Counted from the stretch's first letter, positions 32,941-42,246 are shown. The stretch: 64,000 nucleotides of DNA from Kordia sp965283645 (GCF_965283645.1 NZ_CBDIPG010000001.1:3782001-3846000); one strand, 5' to 3'. Program-made: numbers and translations. The notes: generated from the letters alone by a model not told the origin.

Positions 32941-33036
32941 TTAATTTTCAGAACGAATAGAACTGATTTCTTCAATTTCTTTACAACGAATCAAAAGAAT
33001 TGTAATTAATCCTGAAAATATAGGGATTAAAATAAA
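32941..33036 (-). other. In-frame hydrophobic extension after the stop of the 451-residue gene
   Basis: Directly after the TGA at 33037 the same frame stays open for 31 codons to a TAA at 32941. It would encode FILIPIFSGLITILLIR, a good membrane helix, and then a charged tail (CKEIEEISSIRSEN). There is no ATG, GTG or TTG before the helix. It could be a readthrough tail or the end of a broken small membrane protein gene. Confidence 0.35.
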
Positions 33037-34392
33037 TCATTCTGCAATTTCGCCTAATAATTGAAACATTCCTGTTAATTTCATGCCCATTACCAAATCT
33101 GAAAAGCGCATGTTTTTTTGATTGACAAACATATCGATCGTAAAAAAGTCTTCAATTTCTTCGTTATTAATCAATTTAACTTTTAGAATGTATCCACTAT
33201 GTTTTGAATCATTAAAATAATTGGCTTCTTGTATTCCTTCCAAAATTCCAACAAAATCAAAACAACCAAATTCAGCTGATTCCTGACTTGGCATATACAT
33301 GCAAAAATTGTCACTAAACTTCACATCACCTTTTCCTTCTTTTTCCTCGGTAGGAATATCTACAACATACGCAATAGCAGATAATTGCATACGATGTTTT
33401 TTATTTTGCAAATACTTTTCCCTGTTAATTGCGTAATCAGTAGCGAAATAACGAATGCCAAATGTATCACGTCCACTTCCATGCACAATAGCTTCCAAAT
33501 TGTTGGTGTTTTCCCATTCGTCAATTTGTGTATGTTCTACCTCAATTGCATAATTTGTATGTATTGTTGGAAACGAAGTTTTCATTTGTTTGTGTTCACT
33601 TACAACGCGTAATGTTAACCGATCAAAAGTTAATTCTCGTACACTTACAACTTTGTCATTTCTTAAAGAAACACCTTCTTCTTGTGCCAATGCGATATAC
33701 TCATACAATTTTTCGGGAGAAGTACTTCTGAAAAATTCAAAGCCAAAAATTCCGCCCCAAAAATCGCCCACTTTTCCGTTGTTGACTGTTTTTATGGTAA
33801 TTCCGACTTCGTTTTCAATCATTTTGGGTTCACGCTCTATACGTTCTTGGAAATAATCTTTTCCTTCTTCTAGTTCCGTTTCTAAAACTTTTTTGTATTC
33901 TTTATTCGTAACATCAGTCATAGGACCAACGGAAAATCCATCGTCTTCAAACTCATATGGAATTGCTATTGTTTTGCTAAACTTGTTTTTATCTTTTAGA
34001 ATGACAGAAATTGCTGTTGGTTCATGAAAATCGTCTGCAATATCATGATCGTCATCATCATTGTCAAATAATGAATGGTAATAAATTGCATATGAATTGA
34101 TGGTATTTTTATTCAATCGTGAAGCAAATTCCGCTTTCATTTCGGCAATCACTTGCGCTACAGAAAGCATGTAACTTTCATCTTTTGTCACATACAAGTA
34201 ACCAATAATTTCACCAGTTGGCTTTTCGTATGCGGCAATTGGCGCATAATTTCCATTTGCCATCATGTTGATAAACAGTTTGGTATATTCGTTGTATTTT
34301 GAAATTACTTTGTACGCTTCGGAAGTTTCAGGCGTTGAAGAATTTTGTGTTGTTGAAGTGTCTTTGCGTTTAAAAAAATCAAAAAATCCCAT
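33037..34392 (-). CDS. Large cytoplasmic protein of unknown function
   Basis: A 451-residue protein without signal peptide. It begins MGFFDFFKRKD, then a Ser/Thr-rich linker and a long mixed alpha-beta body with an acidic patch (DNDDDDHDIADDFHE). Segments such as FWGGIFGFEFFRSTSPE and DTFGIRYFATDYA look like a conserved fold, but no family was recognised. The C-terminal 80 residues (ESAEFGCFDFVGILEGIQ) may form a separate OB-like domain. It is followed in frame by a hydrophobic extension after its stop. The context gives no clear role. Confidence 0.75.
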   Translation of the reverse strand: MGFFDFFKRKDTSTTQNSSTPETSEAYKVISKYNEYTKLFINMMANGNYAPIAAYEKPTGEIIGYLYVTKDESYMLSVAQVIAEMKAEFASRLNKNTINSYAIYYHSLFDNDDDDHDIADDFHEPTAISVILKDKNKFSKTIAIPYEFEDDGFSVGPMTDVTNKEYKKVLETELEEGKDYFQERIEREPKMIENEVGITIKTVNNGKVGDFWGGIFGFEFFRSTSPEKLYEYIALAQEEGVSLRNDKVVSVRELTFDRLTLRVVSEHKQMKTSFPTIHTNYAIEVEHTQIDEWENTNNLEAIVHGSGRDTFGIRYFATDYAINREKYLQNKKHRMQLSAIAYVVDIPTEEKEGKGDVKFSDNFCMYMPSQESAEFGCFDFVGILEGIQEANYFNDSKHSGYILKVKLINNEEIEDFFTIDMFVNQKNMRFSDLVMGMKLTGMFQLLGEIAE

Positions 34393-34509
34393 ACATATAA
34401 TAATAGAAAAGCAATGCGCTTGTGTTTAGTGTACCAAGATATTAAAATTATAGTTTGAATACTATTTGTAAATCAAATGCATTTGAATGAAATAAAATCT
34501 AAACTTGTG

Positions 34510-34680
34510 CTATTTTTTCTGCTGACTTCTGATTGTTAAAATCATAGCAACAATCAATAAAATACTAGATACATTTCGCATCCAAAATTTACGATCAAAT
34601 GCTTCAGAAGCTACAATGTTTACGATGATTAAAATAACACTCGCAACTATTAATATAATAGGAAGTACTGATTTTTTCAT
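34510..34680 (-). CDS. Small two-helix membrane protein
   Basis: A 56-residue protein from ATG 34680 to a TAG at 34510. It has two membrane helices (VLPIILIVASVILIIVNIVA and SSILLIVAMILTI), a short loop with FDRKFWMRN between and the basic tail RSQQKK. It is too short for family assignment, but the layout and its place 24 bases before the ftsX stop on the same strand support a real gene. Confidence 0.65.
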   Translation of the reverse strand: MKKSVLPIILIVASVILIIVNIVASEAFDRKFWMRNVSSILLIVAMILTIRSQQKK

Positions 34681-34704
34681 AAAGTTAATTCGGGATGAAT
34701 AATT

Positions 34705-35583
34705 TTAGTAATACAATTGATCTGTGCGTAAATTTAAGAAACGTTGTGTTGCAAAAAAGCTACTAATCCATGTAATTAAAACGCCAATCAAGAAAATTCC
34801 AGCAAATACTGATCCTATTAATACTTTGTCATTGGCAAGTTGCAGTTGTGGCAACGATTTGTTTACATAATACAAAACACCAGCCATTCCTGCTAAAGCT
34901 AAAATTGCGGCAATAATGCCCATTTTTACACTATTCCAAATAAATGGCTTGCGGATAAAACTCTTAGTTGCGCCAACCATTTGCATCGTTTTAATGGTAA
35001 AACGTTTTGCATATACCGACAAACGAATAGAACTATTAATTAACAATGCGGCAATAAGTGAAAAGAAAATACACGTAATCAAAATTCCGAGTCCAACTCG
35101 CTTAATATTTGCATTCAGTTTAGAAACCAATGGTTTATCAAACGAAACTTCTGAAACAAAATTCTTTTCAGCAATCTCAGCGGCAATCGTTTCCATCTGT
35201 TCACCTGAAACAAACTGTGCATTCATATACACATCTAATGAATTCAACAATGGATTTTCACCTAAATAGTTTACAAAATCTTCGCCAATATCTTCTGTCA
35301 AATTTGCTGCTGCCGTTTCTTTCGAAACAAAATCAGCCGACTTCGTATATGCAGCTAACGCTAAAGTTTTCTGTAATTGCTTAATTTCAACATCTTTGGC
35401 GCTGTCTTTTAAATACACCGTTAAAGCAATTTTTTCCTTATAATAATCAGCTACTTTCTTAGTATTTAGCACCAACAATCCTAAAACTCCCAATAAAAAA
35501 AGTACAAGCGTTGTGCTTAGTACAACGGAGAAATACGAAGAAATCAATCGGTTTTTTTGATACTTTTCAAAAGAAGAACTCAT
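34705..35583 (-). CDS. ftsX: Cell division protein FtsX
   Basis: A 292-residue integral membrane protein with one N-terminal helix (VVLSTTLVLFLLGVLGLLVL), an extracellular domain of about 130 residues (FVSKETAAANLTEDIGEDFV) and three C-terminal helices in a permease domain (RLSVYAKRFTIKTMQMVGAT). With FtsE it forms a complex that activates septal peptidoglycan hydrolases. FtsE is not adjacent, as is usual in Bacteroidota. It starts divergently from the ABC transporter at 35709. Confidence 0.95.
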   Translation of the reverse strand: MSSSFEKYQKNRLISSYFSVVLSTTLVLFLLGVLGLLVLNTKKVADYYKEKIALTVYLKDSAKDVEIKQLQKTLALAAYTKSADFVSKETAAANLTEDIGEDFVNYLGENPLLNSLDVYMNAQFVSGEQMETIAAEIAEKNFVSEVSFDKPLVSKLNANIKRVGLGILITCIFFSLIAALLINSSIRLSVYAKRFTIKTMQMVGATKSFIRKPFIWNSVKMGIIAAILALAGMAGVLYYVNKSLPQLQLANDKVLIGSVFAGIFLIGVLITWISSFFATQRFLNLRTDQLYY

Positions 35584-35708
35584 AAATAAAATGTTGATTG
35601 GTAAAAATAGTAAAAAGTAAGTTAATATGATGGTGTTTCAAACTGTTAAAAAACAATAAGCTGTTACAAAAGTGGAAGTTGTTCGTCGTTACTTAAAAAT
35701 ACCAACCA

Positions 35709-36623
35709 ATGAAAGAACTCTTAATTAAAACTAAAAATCTAGATTTTTCTTATACCAAAGGAAAAAAAGATATCAAAAATCTATCGTTAGAAGTCCCAAA
35801 AGGAAGTATTTATGGATTTTTAGGTCCAAATGGTTCAGGAAAAACAACTACAATCAGACTTTTACTAGGACTGCTAAAGAAAAATGGAGGAACCATAGAA
35901 ATTTTTGATCAACTCATTGAAAAATCAAGAATAGAAAGCTTAAGTAAAATAGGTGCGCTCATTGAAAATCCTTCATTATATGAAAACTTGAACGCGCACG
36001 AAAACTTAAAAATTGCGGCAAACTATCGCGGAAATATTTCCAAAGAAAGAATAGATGAAGTGTTAGAAATTGTAAAACTAACGTATGCAAAGGGGAAAAA
36101 AGTAAAAGCATATTCGCTAGGAATGAAACAACGTTTGGGTTTGGCAATATCGTTACTAAGTAATCCGGAATTGTTGATTTTAGACGAACCAACAAACGGA
36201 TTAGATCCAAAAGGAATCATAGAAATGCGATCGCTTATCAAAGAACTCAATCAAGAGCACGGAACTACCATATTTATATCAAGTCATTTACTAAGCGAAA
36301 TAGAAAAAACATGCACGCATGTAGGAATCATAAGAGCAGGCGAAATGCTGTTTCAAGATACTGTAAAAGTATTGCAGGAATCTCAAAATGATACACTAAA
36401 AGTAGAAATAGAAACAAATGATATAAAAACAGTAGCATCAGTTTTAGAAACACTTTCCTTTTCTTCCGAACAAGTGAACGATCATACAATTGCGACCACT
36501 TTACAACATAAAAAAGATATTACAACTGTTATTGATACGATCAGAAATCGCAAAGTAGAAATCTATCAAATAAAAATAATGAACAATCTTGAAGAACTCT
36601 TCTTATCACTAACAGAAAACTAA
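35709..36623 (+). CDS. ABC transporter ATPase, lantibiotic-immunity type
   Basis: A 304-residue ATPase. Walker A is GPNGSGKTTTIRLL, signature YSLGMKQRLGLA and Walker B LLILDEPTNGLDP, followed by the switch His in FISSHLLSEIE. The C-terminal 80 residues form the accessory domain of the BcrA/LanF-like group. Such proteins power export of antimicrobial peptides or act in self-immunity. The permease follows after five bases. The substrate is unknown; lanthipeptide-like precursors 30 kb away make a link possible but are far apart. Confidence 0.9.
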   Translation: MKELLIKTKNLDFSYTKGKKDIKNLSLEVPKGSIYGFLGPNGSGKTTTIRLLLGLLKKNGGTIEIFDQLIEKSRIESLSKIGALIENPSLYENLNAHENLKIAANYRGNISKERIDEVLEIVKLTYAKGKKVKAYSLGMKQRLGLAISLLSNPELLILDEPTNGLDPKGIIEMRSLIKELNQEHGTTIFISSHLLSEIEKTCTHVGIIRAGEMLFQDTVKVLQESQNDTLKVEIETNDIKTVASVLETLSFSSEQVNDHTIATTLQHKKDITTVIDTIRNRKVEIYQIKIMNNLEELFLSLTEN

Positions 36624-36628
36624 AAATT

Positions 36629-37411
36629 ATGAATGCCATTACATACTACATAGCAAGTCTAAAAAACGAAAAAATAAAGCTAAAAAGAACCTTTGCATTA
36701 TGGCTAACATTCATCAGTGCACTATTTATTCCAATCATCTTTTTTCTATACTATCTTTTAAAATATGAAACACTCATTCCTGCCGAAGGTGTAAATCCTT
36801 GGGATAAGTTTATCAACGATCAAGTATTTGCTGCAGGACCATTAATTCCTTTATTCACCGTATTAATAACGAGTCTCATCATTCAACTAGAACACAAATC
36901 TTCGGCGGTAAAACACTTATTTGCTATGCCAATTCCAAAATGGAGTATCTACTTTGGAAAACTATCTATTGTCATTGGAATGATTATATTTACCTATAGC
37001 ATCTTTTTTATACTCATACTCTTAAATGGCGCTTTTCAAGGAGCAATTCATGGTGAACTTAGCTTTTTAGAACATACGCCAAACTATACGAAATTTATCA
37101 AACTACTATTCCGATCATTCACTGCCATACTAGGAATTGTAAGCATACAATATTGGTTGAGTTTCAGAGTCAAAAACTTCATCATTCCATTAGGAATTGG
37201 AATGCTATTAGTCATGACAGGAATGATTGTTTACAGAGCTGAAGAAGCATTGTATTTTCCGTATGCATACAACATGCTTAGTTTATTTCCTGTAGACAAA
37301 GATGTGCTAAACTTACTTTGGTTTCCATCTGTCTCTTTCTACAGTTTAGGATGTTTTGCAATAATCTCAACACTAGGTTATTTAGATATAAAACGAATGA
37401 ATATCAAATAA
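36629..37411 (+). CDS. ABC transporter permease, lantibiotic-immunity type
   Basis: A 260-residue protein with six hydrophobic helices, starting MNAITYYIASLKNEKIKLKRTFALWL. The opening E-K-I-K-L-K-R-T and the KHLFAMPIPKWSIYFGKL segment are typical of LanE/LanG-type and ABC-2 permeases. It is the membrane partner of the ATPase immediately upstream. A terminator follows at 37445. Confidence 0.85.
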   Translation: MNAITYYIASLKNEKIKLKRTFALWLTFISALFIPIIFFLYYLLKYETLIPAEGVNPWDKFINDQVFAAGPLIPLFTVLITSLIIQLEHKSSAVKHLFAMPIPKWSIYFGKLSIVIGMIIFTYSIFFILILLNGAFQGAIHGELSFLEHTPNYTKFIKLLFRSFTAILGIVSIQYWLSFRVKNFIIPLGIGMLLVMTGMIVYRAEEALYFPYAYNMLSLFPVDKDVLNLLWFPSVSFYSLGCFAIISTLGYLDIKRMNIK

Positions 37412-37444
37412 TAGTCAAACAGTATTCATTTCAATACTTAAACG

Positions 37445-37476
37445 AAAGCGTTACAAATAATTTGTAGCGCTTTTTT
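37445..37476 (+). terminator. Terminator after the ABC permease gene
   Basis: AAAGCG-t-TACAAA pairs with TTTGTA-g-CGCTTT around TAA, with one mismatch, followed by six T residues. Confidence 0.85.
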
Positions 37477-37552
37477 GTATAGGATTACTACTCAACTTAG
37501 TAGGCTTTTTAATAGTGAATGCTTAAATTTGCGCTTCTTAAAAATCATCAAA

Positions 37553-40396
37553 ATGAAGTACAATTTCAACGAAATTGAAGCCAAATGGCAAAAATATTGG
37601 GCAGAACACGGAACATTCCATGCCGAAGACAACTCGGACAAACCAAAATATTACGTGCTCGACATGTTTCCGTATCCATCAGGAGCCGGACTGCATGTTG
37701 GTCATCCATTAGGGTATATTGCTTCAGATATCTATGCGCGTTACAAGCGTCACAAAGGTTTCAACGTATTGCATCCGCAAGGATATGATAGTTTTGGGTT
37801 GCCAGCCGAGCAATATGCAATTCAAACTGGGCAACATCCAGCAATTACGACCAAAACGAACATTGCACGCTATCGTGAACAACTAGATAAAATTGGGTTT
37901 TCATTCGATTGGAGTAGAGAAGTACGCACGTCTGATCCTGCATATTACAAATGGACGCAATGGATTTTTATCGAGCTTTTTAACTCTTGGTACAATGTAA
38001 AAACTGACAAAGCGGAACATATTGATACGCTAATCGCGAAATTTGAAACGGACGGAAATGCTAACGTAAAAGCAATTTGTGATGATGATATCGCTGTGTT
38101 CACTTCCGTAGAATGGACTCAGTACAACTCAAAGACACAACAAGAAATACTACTAAAATATAGATTGACATACTTAGCCGAAACAGAAGTAAACTGGTGT
38201 CCAGCATTAGGAACGGTTTTGGCAAATGACGAAATTGTAAACGGAGTTTCGGAACGTGGCGGACATCCTGTCGTGCGTAAAAAAATGACGCAATGGAGCA
38301 TGCGAATCTCTGCGTATGCACAACGTTTATTAGATGGTTTGAATACCATTGATTGGCCACAACCACTAAAAGACTCACAAACCAATTGGATTGGTCGCTC
38401 GCAAGGAGCAATGGTGACGTTCAAAGTAGACGGACACGACGCAAACATTGATGTTTTCACCACACGACCAGATACAATTTACGGTGTAAGTTTCATGACC
38501 TTAGCACCAGAACACGATTTAGTAGCAAAAATTACAACTGACGATCAAAAAGAAGCAGTTAAAACATATAGAGAAGCAACGTCAAAAAGAAGTGAACGCG
38601 AACGTATGGCAGATGTAAAAACCATTTCAGGAGTATTTACAGGCGCATACACATTGCATCCGTTTACGGGAGAAAAAGTGCAAATATGGATTGGTGATTA
38701 CGTACTAGCAAGCTACGGAACAGGAGCCGTCATGGCAGTTCCATGTGGAGATCAACGTGATTACGACTTTGCAAATCACTTTGGACTTGAAATTCCAAAT
38801 ATCTTTGAAGGTGTTGATATTTCTGAAGAAGCGCATGCTGACAAAGAAGGAACTAAAATTGCAAACTCTGATTTCCTAAACGGTTTACCATACAAAAAAG
38901 CAATGAAAACCGTTATTTACGAACTAGAGAAACGCGGAATTGGAAAAGGAAAAATAAACTATCGTTTGCGTGATGCTGTATTCTCGCGTCAGCGCTATTG
39001 GGGAGAACCATTTCCAGTATACTACATAAATGGAATGCCGCAAATGATTGACGTACAGTATTTACCAATTGCCTTGCCAGAAGTAGAAAAATATTTACCA
39101 ACCGAAACAGGCGAACCACCATTAGGAAACGCTGAGGTTTGGGCTTGGAATACCAATACCAATACAATAGTTGACAACAAACATTGTCATTCCGCACTTG
39201 ATGCGGAATCCACTAAAGACAACGGAATCTATCCACTAGAACTAAACACCATGCCAGGTTGGGCAGGAAGTTCTTGGTATTTCTTCCGTTACATGGAAAA
39301 AGCATTGCGCGACGAAAACTTTGCAAGTCAAGAAGCGTTACAATATTGGGAAAATGTAGATTTATACATTGGAGGAAGCGAACATGCAACAGGACACTTA
39401 TTATACGCACGTTTTTGGACGAAATTCTTAAAAGACAGAGGTTTTGTCGGAGTTGAAGAACCGTTTAAAAAACTCATTAACCAAGGAATGATTTTGGGGA
39501 CGAGTGCAATAGTTTACAGAAAAACTGGAACAAACACTTATGTTTCAAAAGGTCTGAAAGATAATCTTGAAGTAGATGAAATACGTGTAGATGTAAACAT
39601 GGTGAATGTTTCAGATGAAATAGATATCAATGATTTGAAAGCTTGGCAACCACAATTTAAAGATGCTGAATTTGTTTTAGAAGACGGAAAATATGTTGTC
39701 GGTAGAGAAGTAGAAAAAATGTCTAAACGTTGGTATAACGTCGTAAATCCAGATGATATCTGTGAAGCGTATGGAGCTGACAGTTTGCGTTTGTTTGAAA
39801 TGTTTCTCGGTCCACTAGAACAAGCAAAACCTTGGAATACGGCAGGAATTACAGGTGTTTTTAGTTTCTTAAAGAAATTATGGAAAATGTATATTGCTGA
39901 TGAAGGACCAAGAGTTACCGAAACCGAACCAACAAAAGACAACTTAAAAACGCTTCACAAAACGATTAAAAAAGTTCAGGAAGACATTGAAAACTTCTCG
40001 TTCAATACGTCAGTAAGTACGTTTATGATTTGTGTAAACGAATTAAGCGCGCAAAAATGTACAAGTAGAGAAATTTTAGAACCACTAACGATCTTAATTT
40101 CGCCATACGCACCGCATATTGCAGAAGAATTATGGTTTCGTTTAGGAAATGAAGGTTCTATCTCGCAAGTGCCTTTTCCAGTATTTGAAGAAAGACATTT
40201 GGTAGAAAGTTCAAAAGAATATCCTGTTTCATTTAACGGAAAAATGCGCTTCAAGAAAGAGCTGTCATTAGACCTTTCAAAAGAAGAAATAGAAAAAATA
40301 ATCTTGGAAGACGAACGTACAAAAGCACAACTTGATGGAAGAACTCCGAAGAAAGTAATTGTAGTTCCGGGAAAAATCATTAATATAGTAGGATAA
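37553..40396 (+). CDS. leuS: Leucyl-tRNA synthetase
   Basis: A 947-residue class I synthetase. The HIGH motif is HVGH in PYPSGAGLHVGHPLGY, the KMSKS motif is KMSKR near residue 725, and the editing domain has FTTRPDTIYGVSF and the GTGAVMAVPCGDQRDYDFA block. The ATG at 37553 gives the family N-terminus (MKYNFNEIEAKWQKYW); a TAAATTTG promoter element lies at 37524-37531. Residues 544-553 (HCHSALDAES) are encoded by a palindromic repeat inserted in frame in the leucine-specific region, where relatives have unrelated residues. The rest of the protein is intact, and the gene should be functional. Confidence 0.97.
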   Translation: MKYNFNEIEAKWQKYWAEHGTFHAEDNSDKPKYYVLDMFPYPSGAGLHVGHPLGYIASDIYARYKRHKGFNVLHPQGYDSFGLPAEQYAIQTGQHPAITTKTNIARYREQLDKIGFSFDWSREVRTSDPAYYKWTQWIFIELFNSWYNVKTDKAEHIDTLIAKFETDGNANVKAICDDDIAVFTSVEWTQYNSKTQQEILLKYRLTYLAETEVNWCPALGTVLANDEIVNGVSERGGHPVVRKKMTQWSMRISAYAQRLLDGLNTIDWPQPLKDSQTNWIGRSQGAMVTFKVDGHDANIDVFTTRPDTIYGVSFMTLAPEHDLVAKITTDDQKEAVKTYREATSKRSERERMADVKTISGVFTGAYTLHPFTGEKVQIWIGDYVLASYGTGAVMAVPCGDQRDYDFANHFGLEIPNIFEGVDISEEAHADKEGTKIANSDFLNGLPYKKAMKTVIYELEKRGIGKGKINYRLRDAVFSRQRYWGEPFPVYYINGMPQMIDVQYLPIALPEVEKYLPTETGEPPLGNAEVWAWNTNTNTIVDNKHCHSALDAESTKDNGIYPLELNTMPGWAGSSWYFFRYMEKALRDENFASQEALQYWENVDLYIGGSEHATGHLLYARFWTKFLKDRGFVGVEEPFKKLINQGMILGTSAIVYRKTGTNTYVSKGLKDNLEVDEIRVDVNMVNVSDEIDINDLKAWQPQFKDAEFVLEDGKYVVGREVEKMSKRWYNVVNPDDICEAYGADSLRLFEMFLGPLEQAKPWNTAGITGVFSFLKKLWKMYIADEGPRVTETEPTKDNLKTLHKTIKKVQEDIENFSFNTSVSTFMICVNELSAQKCTSREILEPLTILISPYAPHIAEELWFRLGNEGSISQVPFPVFEERHLVESSKEYPVSFNGKMRFKKELSLDLSKEEIEKIILEDERTKAQLDGRTPKKVIVVPGKIINIVG
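39186..39211. repeat. Palindromic repeat inserted in frame in leuS
   Basis: GTCATTCCGCACTTGATGCG and the following GAATCC form the stem ATTCCGCA/TGCGGAAT with the loop CTTGA. It is the same element as at 21675-21700, with a compensatory base pair change. Inside leuS it encodes CHSALDAES and adds no stop or frameshift. Confidence 0.85.
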
Positions 40397-40416
40397 AATT
40401 ATCTAAAGAGCTAAAT

Positions 40417-40998
40417 ATGAAAAGAGTAGTTTTTTTAATTGCCTTCATTTGTATGTCTTCTTGTCTGGCACAAAAAAAGCAAGTCAAAGAGCGTGTAGGG
40501 AAAGATTCTGAAGACAAGAAGTTTCCAACAGAATATGCATTTCCAAAAGAATATGTAGGAACCTATGCAGGAAACTTAAATGTAGCAGATGCTTCTGGTG
40601 TATTGCAAAATGTACCTATGGAGCTAAGCATCACGGCAACAGAAGATCCGAAAAAGTTCGATTACACGTTATCATACATTGTTTCAAAGAAAAAAGACGA
40701 ACGTAAATACACACTAATTGTCGTAGATTACGAAAAAGGATTGTTCGATTTAGACGAAAATAACGGAATTGTACTACGCGCAAATTATATGCGACAAACC
40801 TTATTTAGTACGTTTGAAATCAATAATAGAATACTAAATAGTCGTGTAGAATTTAACAATGACGGACGCGTATTCTTTTCAATTACAGTTACTGAAAAAA
40901 CGAATCCGCGAAAAACGGGAAGCGAAAAATTAGAAGTAATCAGTTATCATACAATTACCATACAAAGAGGAACCTTGCGCAAAGTAGAACGTGACTAG
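40417..40998 (+). CDS. Putative lipoprotein of unknown function
   Basis: A 193-residue exported protein with a lipobox-like FICMSSCLAQ (Cys16). The mature part is beta-rich with YVGTYAGNLNV and a METHIONINE-poor lipocalin-like strand pattern (FEINNRILNSRVEFNNDGRVFFSITVTE). No family was recognised with confidence. It starts 20 bases after leuS and ends at a terminator, so it probably shares the leuS transcript. Confidence 0.7.
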   Translation: MKRVVFLIAFICMSSCLAQKKQVKERVGKDSEDKKFPTEYAFPKEYVGTYAGNLNVADASGVLQNVPMELSITATEDPKKFDYTLSYIVSKKKDERKYTLIVVDYEKGLFDLDENNGIVLRANYMRQTLFSTFEINNRILNSRVEFNNDGRVFFSITVTEKTNPRKTGSEKLEVISYHTITIQRGTLRKVERD

Positions 40999-41024
40999 CA
41001 ACTGACAAAAATTCATATACACAC

Positions 41025-41052
41025 AAACCTCGCTAATTTGGCGAGGTTTTTG
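41025..41052 (+). terminator. Terminator after the leuS-lipoprotein operon
   Basis: AAACCTCGC pairs with GCGAGGTTT around TAATTTG, followed by T residues. Confidence 0.9.
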
Positions 41053-41084
41053 TATTTTAGAGCATATACAAAATAAAATAAATT

Positions 41085-41780
41085 ATGTTTTCAAGCGGAT
41101 ATATGCTCTTAGCGGGCGCAATAATGTTGATAAGTATGTTTGTGAGTTCCAAACTCAAAAGCAAATTTGCACATTACTCCAAATTGCAATTACGAAATGG
41201 AATGAGTGGAGCTGAAATTGCAGAAAAAATGCTTTCCGATCACGGAATTAGAGATGTAAAAGTAGTTTCAACAGCAGGAATGTTAACCGATCATTACAAT
41301 CCTGCCAATAAAACAGTAAACTTAAGTGAAGGTGTGTACAATCAGCGAAATGCAGCAGCAGCGGCTGTTGCGGCACATGAAGTTGGACATGCTGTACAAC
41401 ATGCTAAAGGTTATAAATGGTTGCAAATGCGATCTAAAATGGTGCCTTTGGTAAGTATAGCTTCAAAATTTTCACAATGGGTCATCTTTGGAGGAATCGC
41501 GTTAATGGCAAGTCAAGGAGCTGGATTAGGTCAAAATATCTTAATTGTCGGATTGATCATGTTTGCCATGGGAACGTTATTTAGTTTTATAACATTGCCT
41601 GTAGAATATGATGCAAGTAACAGAGCTTTGGTTTGGCTTAAAAATAAAAACATGGTATCACAAGAAGAATATGCAGGAGCGCAAGATGCTTTAAAATGGG
41701 CGGCTAGAACGTATGTAGTTGCGGCACTTGGTTCATTAGCAACCTTATTATACTTCATGAAATATTTGAATAGGAGATAA
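41085..41780 (+). CDS. Membrane-bound zinc metallopeptidase (YugP-like)
   Basis: A 231-residue membrane protein. The zinc motif HEVGH lies in AAVAAHEVGHAVQHAKGY near residue 105, followed by membrane helices (FSQWVIFGGIALMA and LIVGLIMFAMGTLF) and a third ligand region in LPVEYDASNRAL. This is the Zn_peptidase_2 family. The substrate is unknown; relatives are predicted to act in membrane protein quality control. It stands alone on its transcript. Confidence 0.9.
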   Translation: MFSSGYMLLAGAIMLISMFVSSKLKSKFAHYSKLQLRNGMSGAEIAEKMLSDHGIRDVKVVSTAGMLTDHYNPANKTVNLSEGVYNQRNAAAAAVAAHEVGHAVQHAKGYKWLQMRSKMVPLVSIASKFSQWVIFGGIALMASQGAGLGQNILIVGLIMFAMGTLFSFITLPVEYDASNRALVWLKNKNMVSQEEYAGAQDALKWAARTYVVAALGSLATLLYFMKYLNRR

Positions 41781-41859
41781 TTAGTACACAATACTTTACA
41801 AGGAATATAAAATTTTCAAAGTGCAATACTATTAATTTTTCAAAGTGGGTTAAATAAGT

Positions 41860-42111
41860 GTGTCATTGCCTCTTGTTTTTGTGTTTACGCACGATTTGGA
41901 ACTTGCCAAAATGTTAGAAAAGAACAAATACAATTTATACCATTTTAGCGAAAAAATTGGTGGAACTATATTGGTATTTGATCATAAAATATAAGCGAGA
42001 AAACTAAAAACGCGGAATGCGAGTAAGATTTTGGAATTATACGATTATCCTAAAGAAATTATTTTAGATGCTCAAAAAACGAAAAAAGATAATTTTAAAG
42101 GTACTTCTTGA
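41860..42111 (+). pseudogene. Remnant of a MutS-family protein, C-terminal end
   Basis: The forward frame from 41860 reads SLPLVFVFTHDLELAKMLEK, then YNLYHFSEKIGGTILVFDHKI, a TAA at 41992, then KLKTRNASKILELYDYPKEI and ILDAQ, ending at TGA 42109. These resemble the THD-L-E-L, N-Y-H-F-S-E and D-Y-K-I-K-x-x-K-T-R-N-A segments of the C-terminal ATPase part of Bacteroidota MutS-like proteins. The rest of the gene is gone, and no start can be assigned. Confidence 0.7.
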
Positions 42112-42150
42112 GGGAAAATTGCATGCCCGTTTTCTGTCAAATAGTTACTG

Positions 42151-42182
42151 CGTCATTCTCTGAATCAAGTTTAGGATGACGT
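42151..42182. repeat. Inverted repeat of the GTCATTC family
   Basis: CGTCATTCTCTGAATCAAGT and then TTAGGATGACG form an imperfect palindrome with GTCAT and ATGAC arms. It is related in outline to the elements at 21675 and 39186. Confidence 0.5.
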
Positions 42183-42246
42183 ACTTTATAGCTTTTTACG
42201 AATATGTAGTATGAAAAATAAAAGTAAAATCAGTTATAAAATTCAC

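Noticed and set aside
34462..34680. A possible frameshift in the small membrane protein gene upstream of the ftsX stop
   Set aside because: Careful recounting of the A-run at 34559-34562 showed that the 56-residue frame is continuous and ends at 34510.
35709..37411. Assigning the LanF/LanE-like ABC transporter as immunity for the precursors at 2-6 kb
   Set aside because: They are 30 kb apart with housekeeping genes between, and this ABC group also has members unrelated to lantibiotics.
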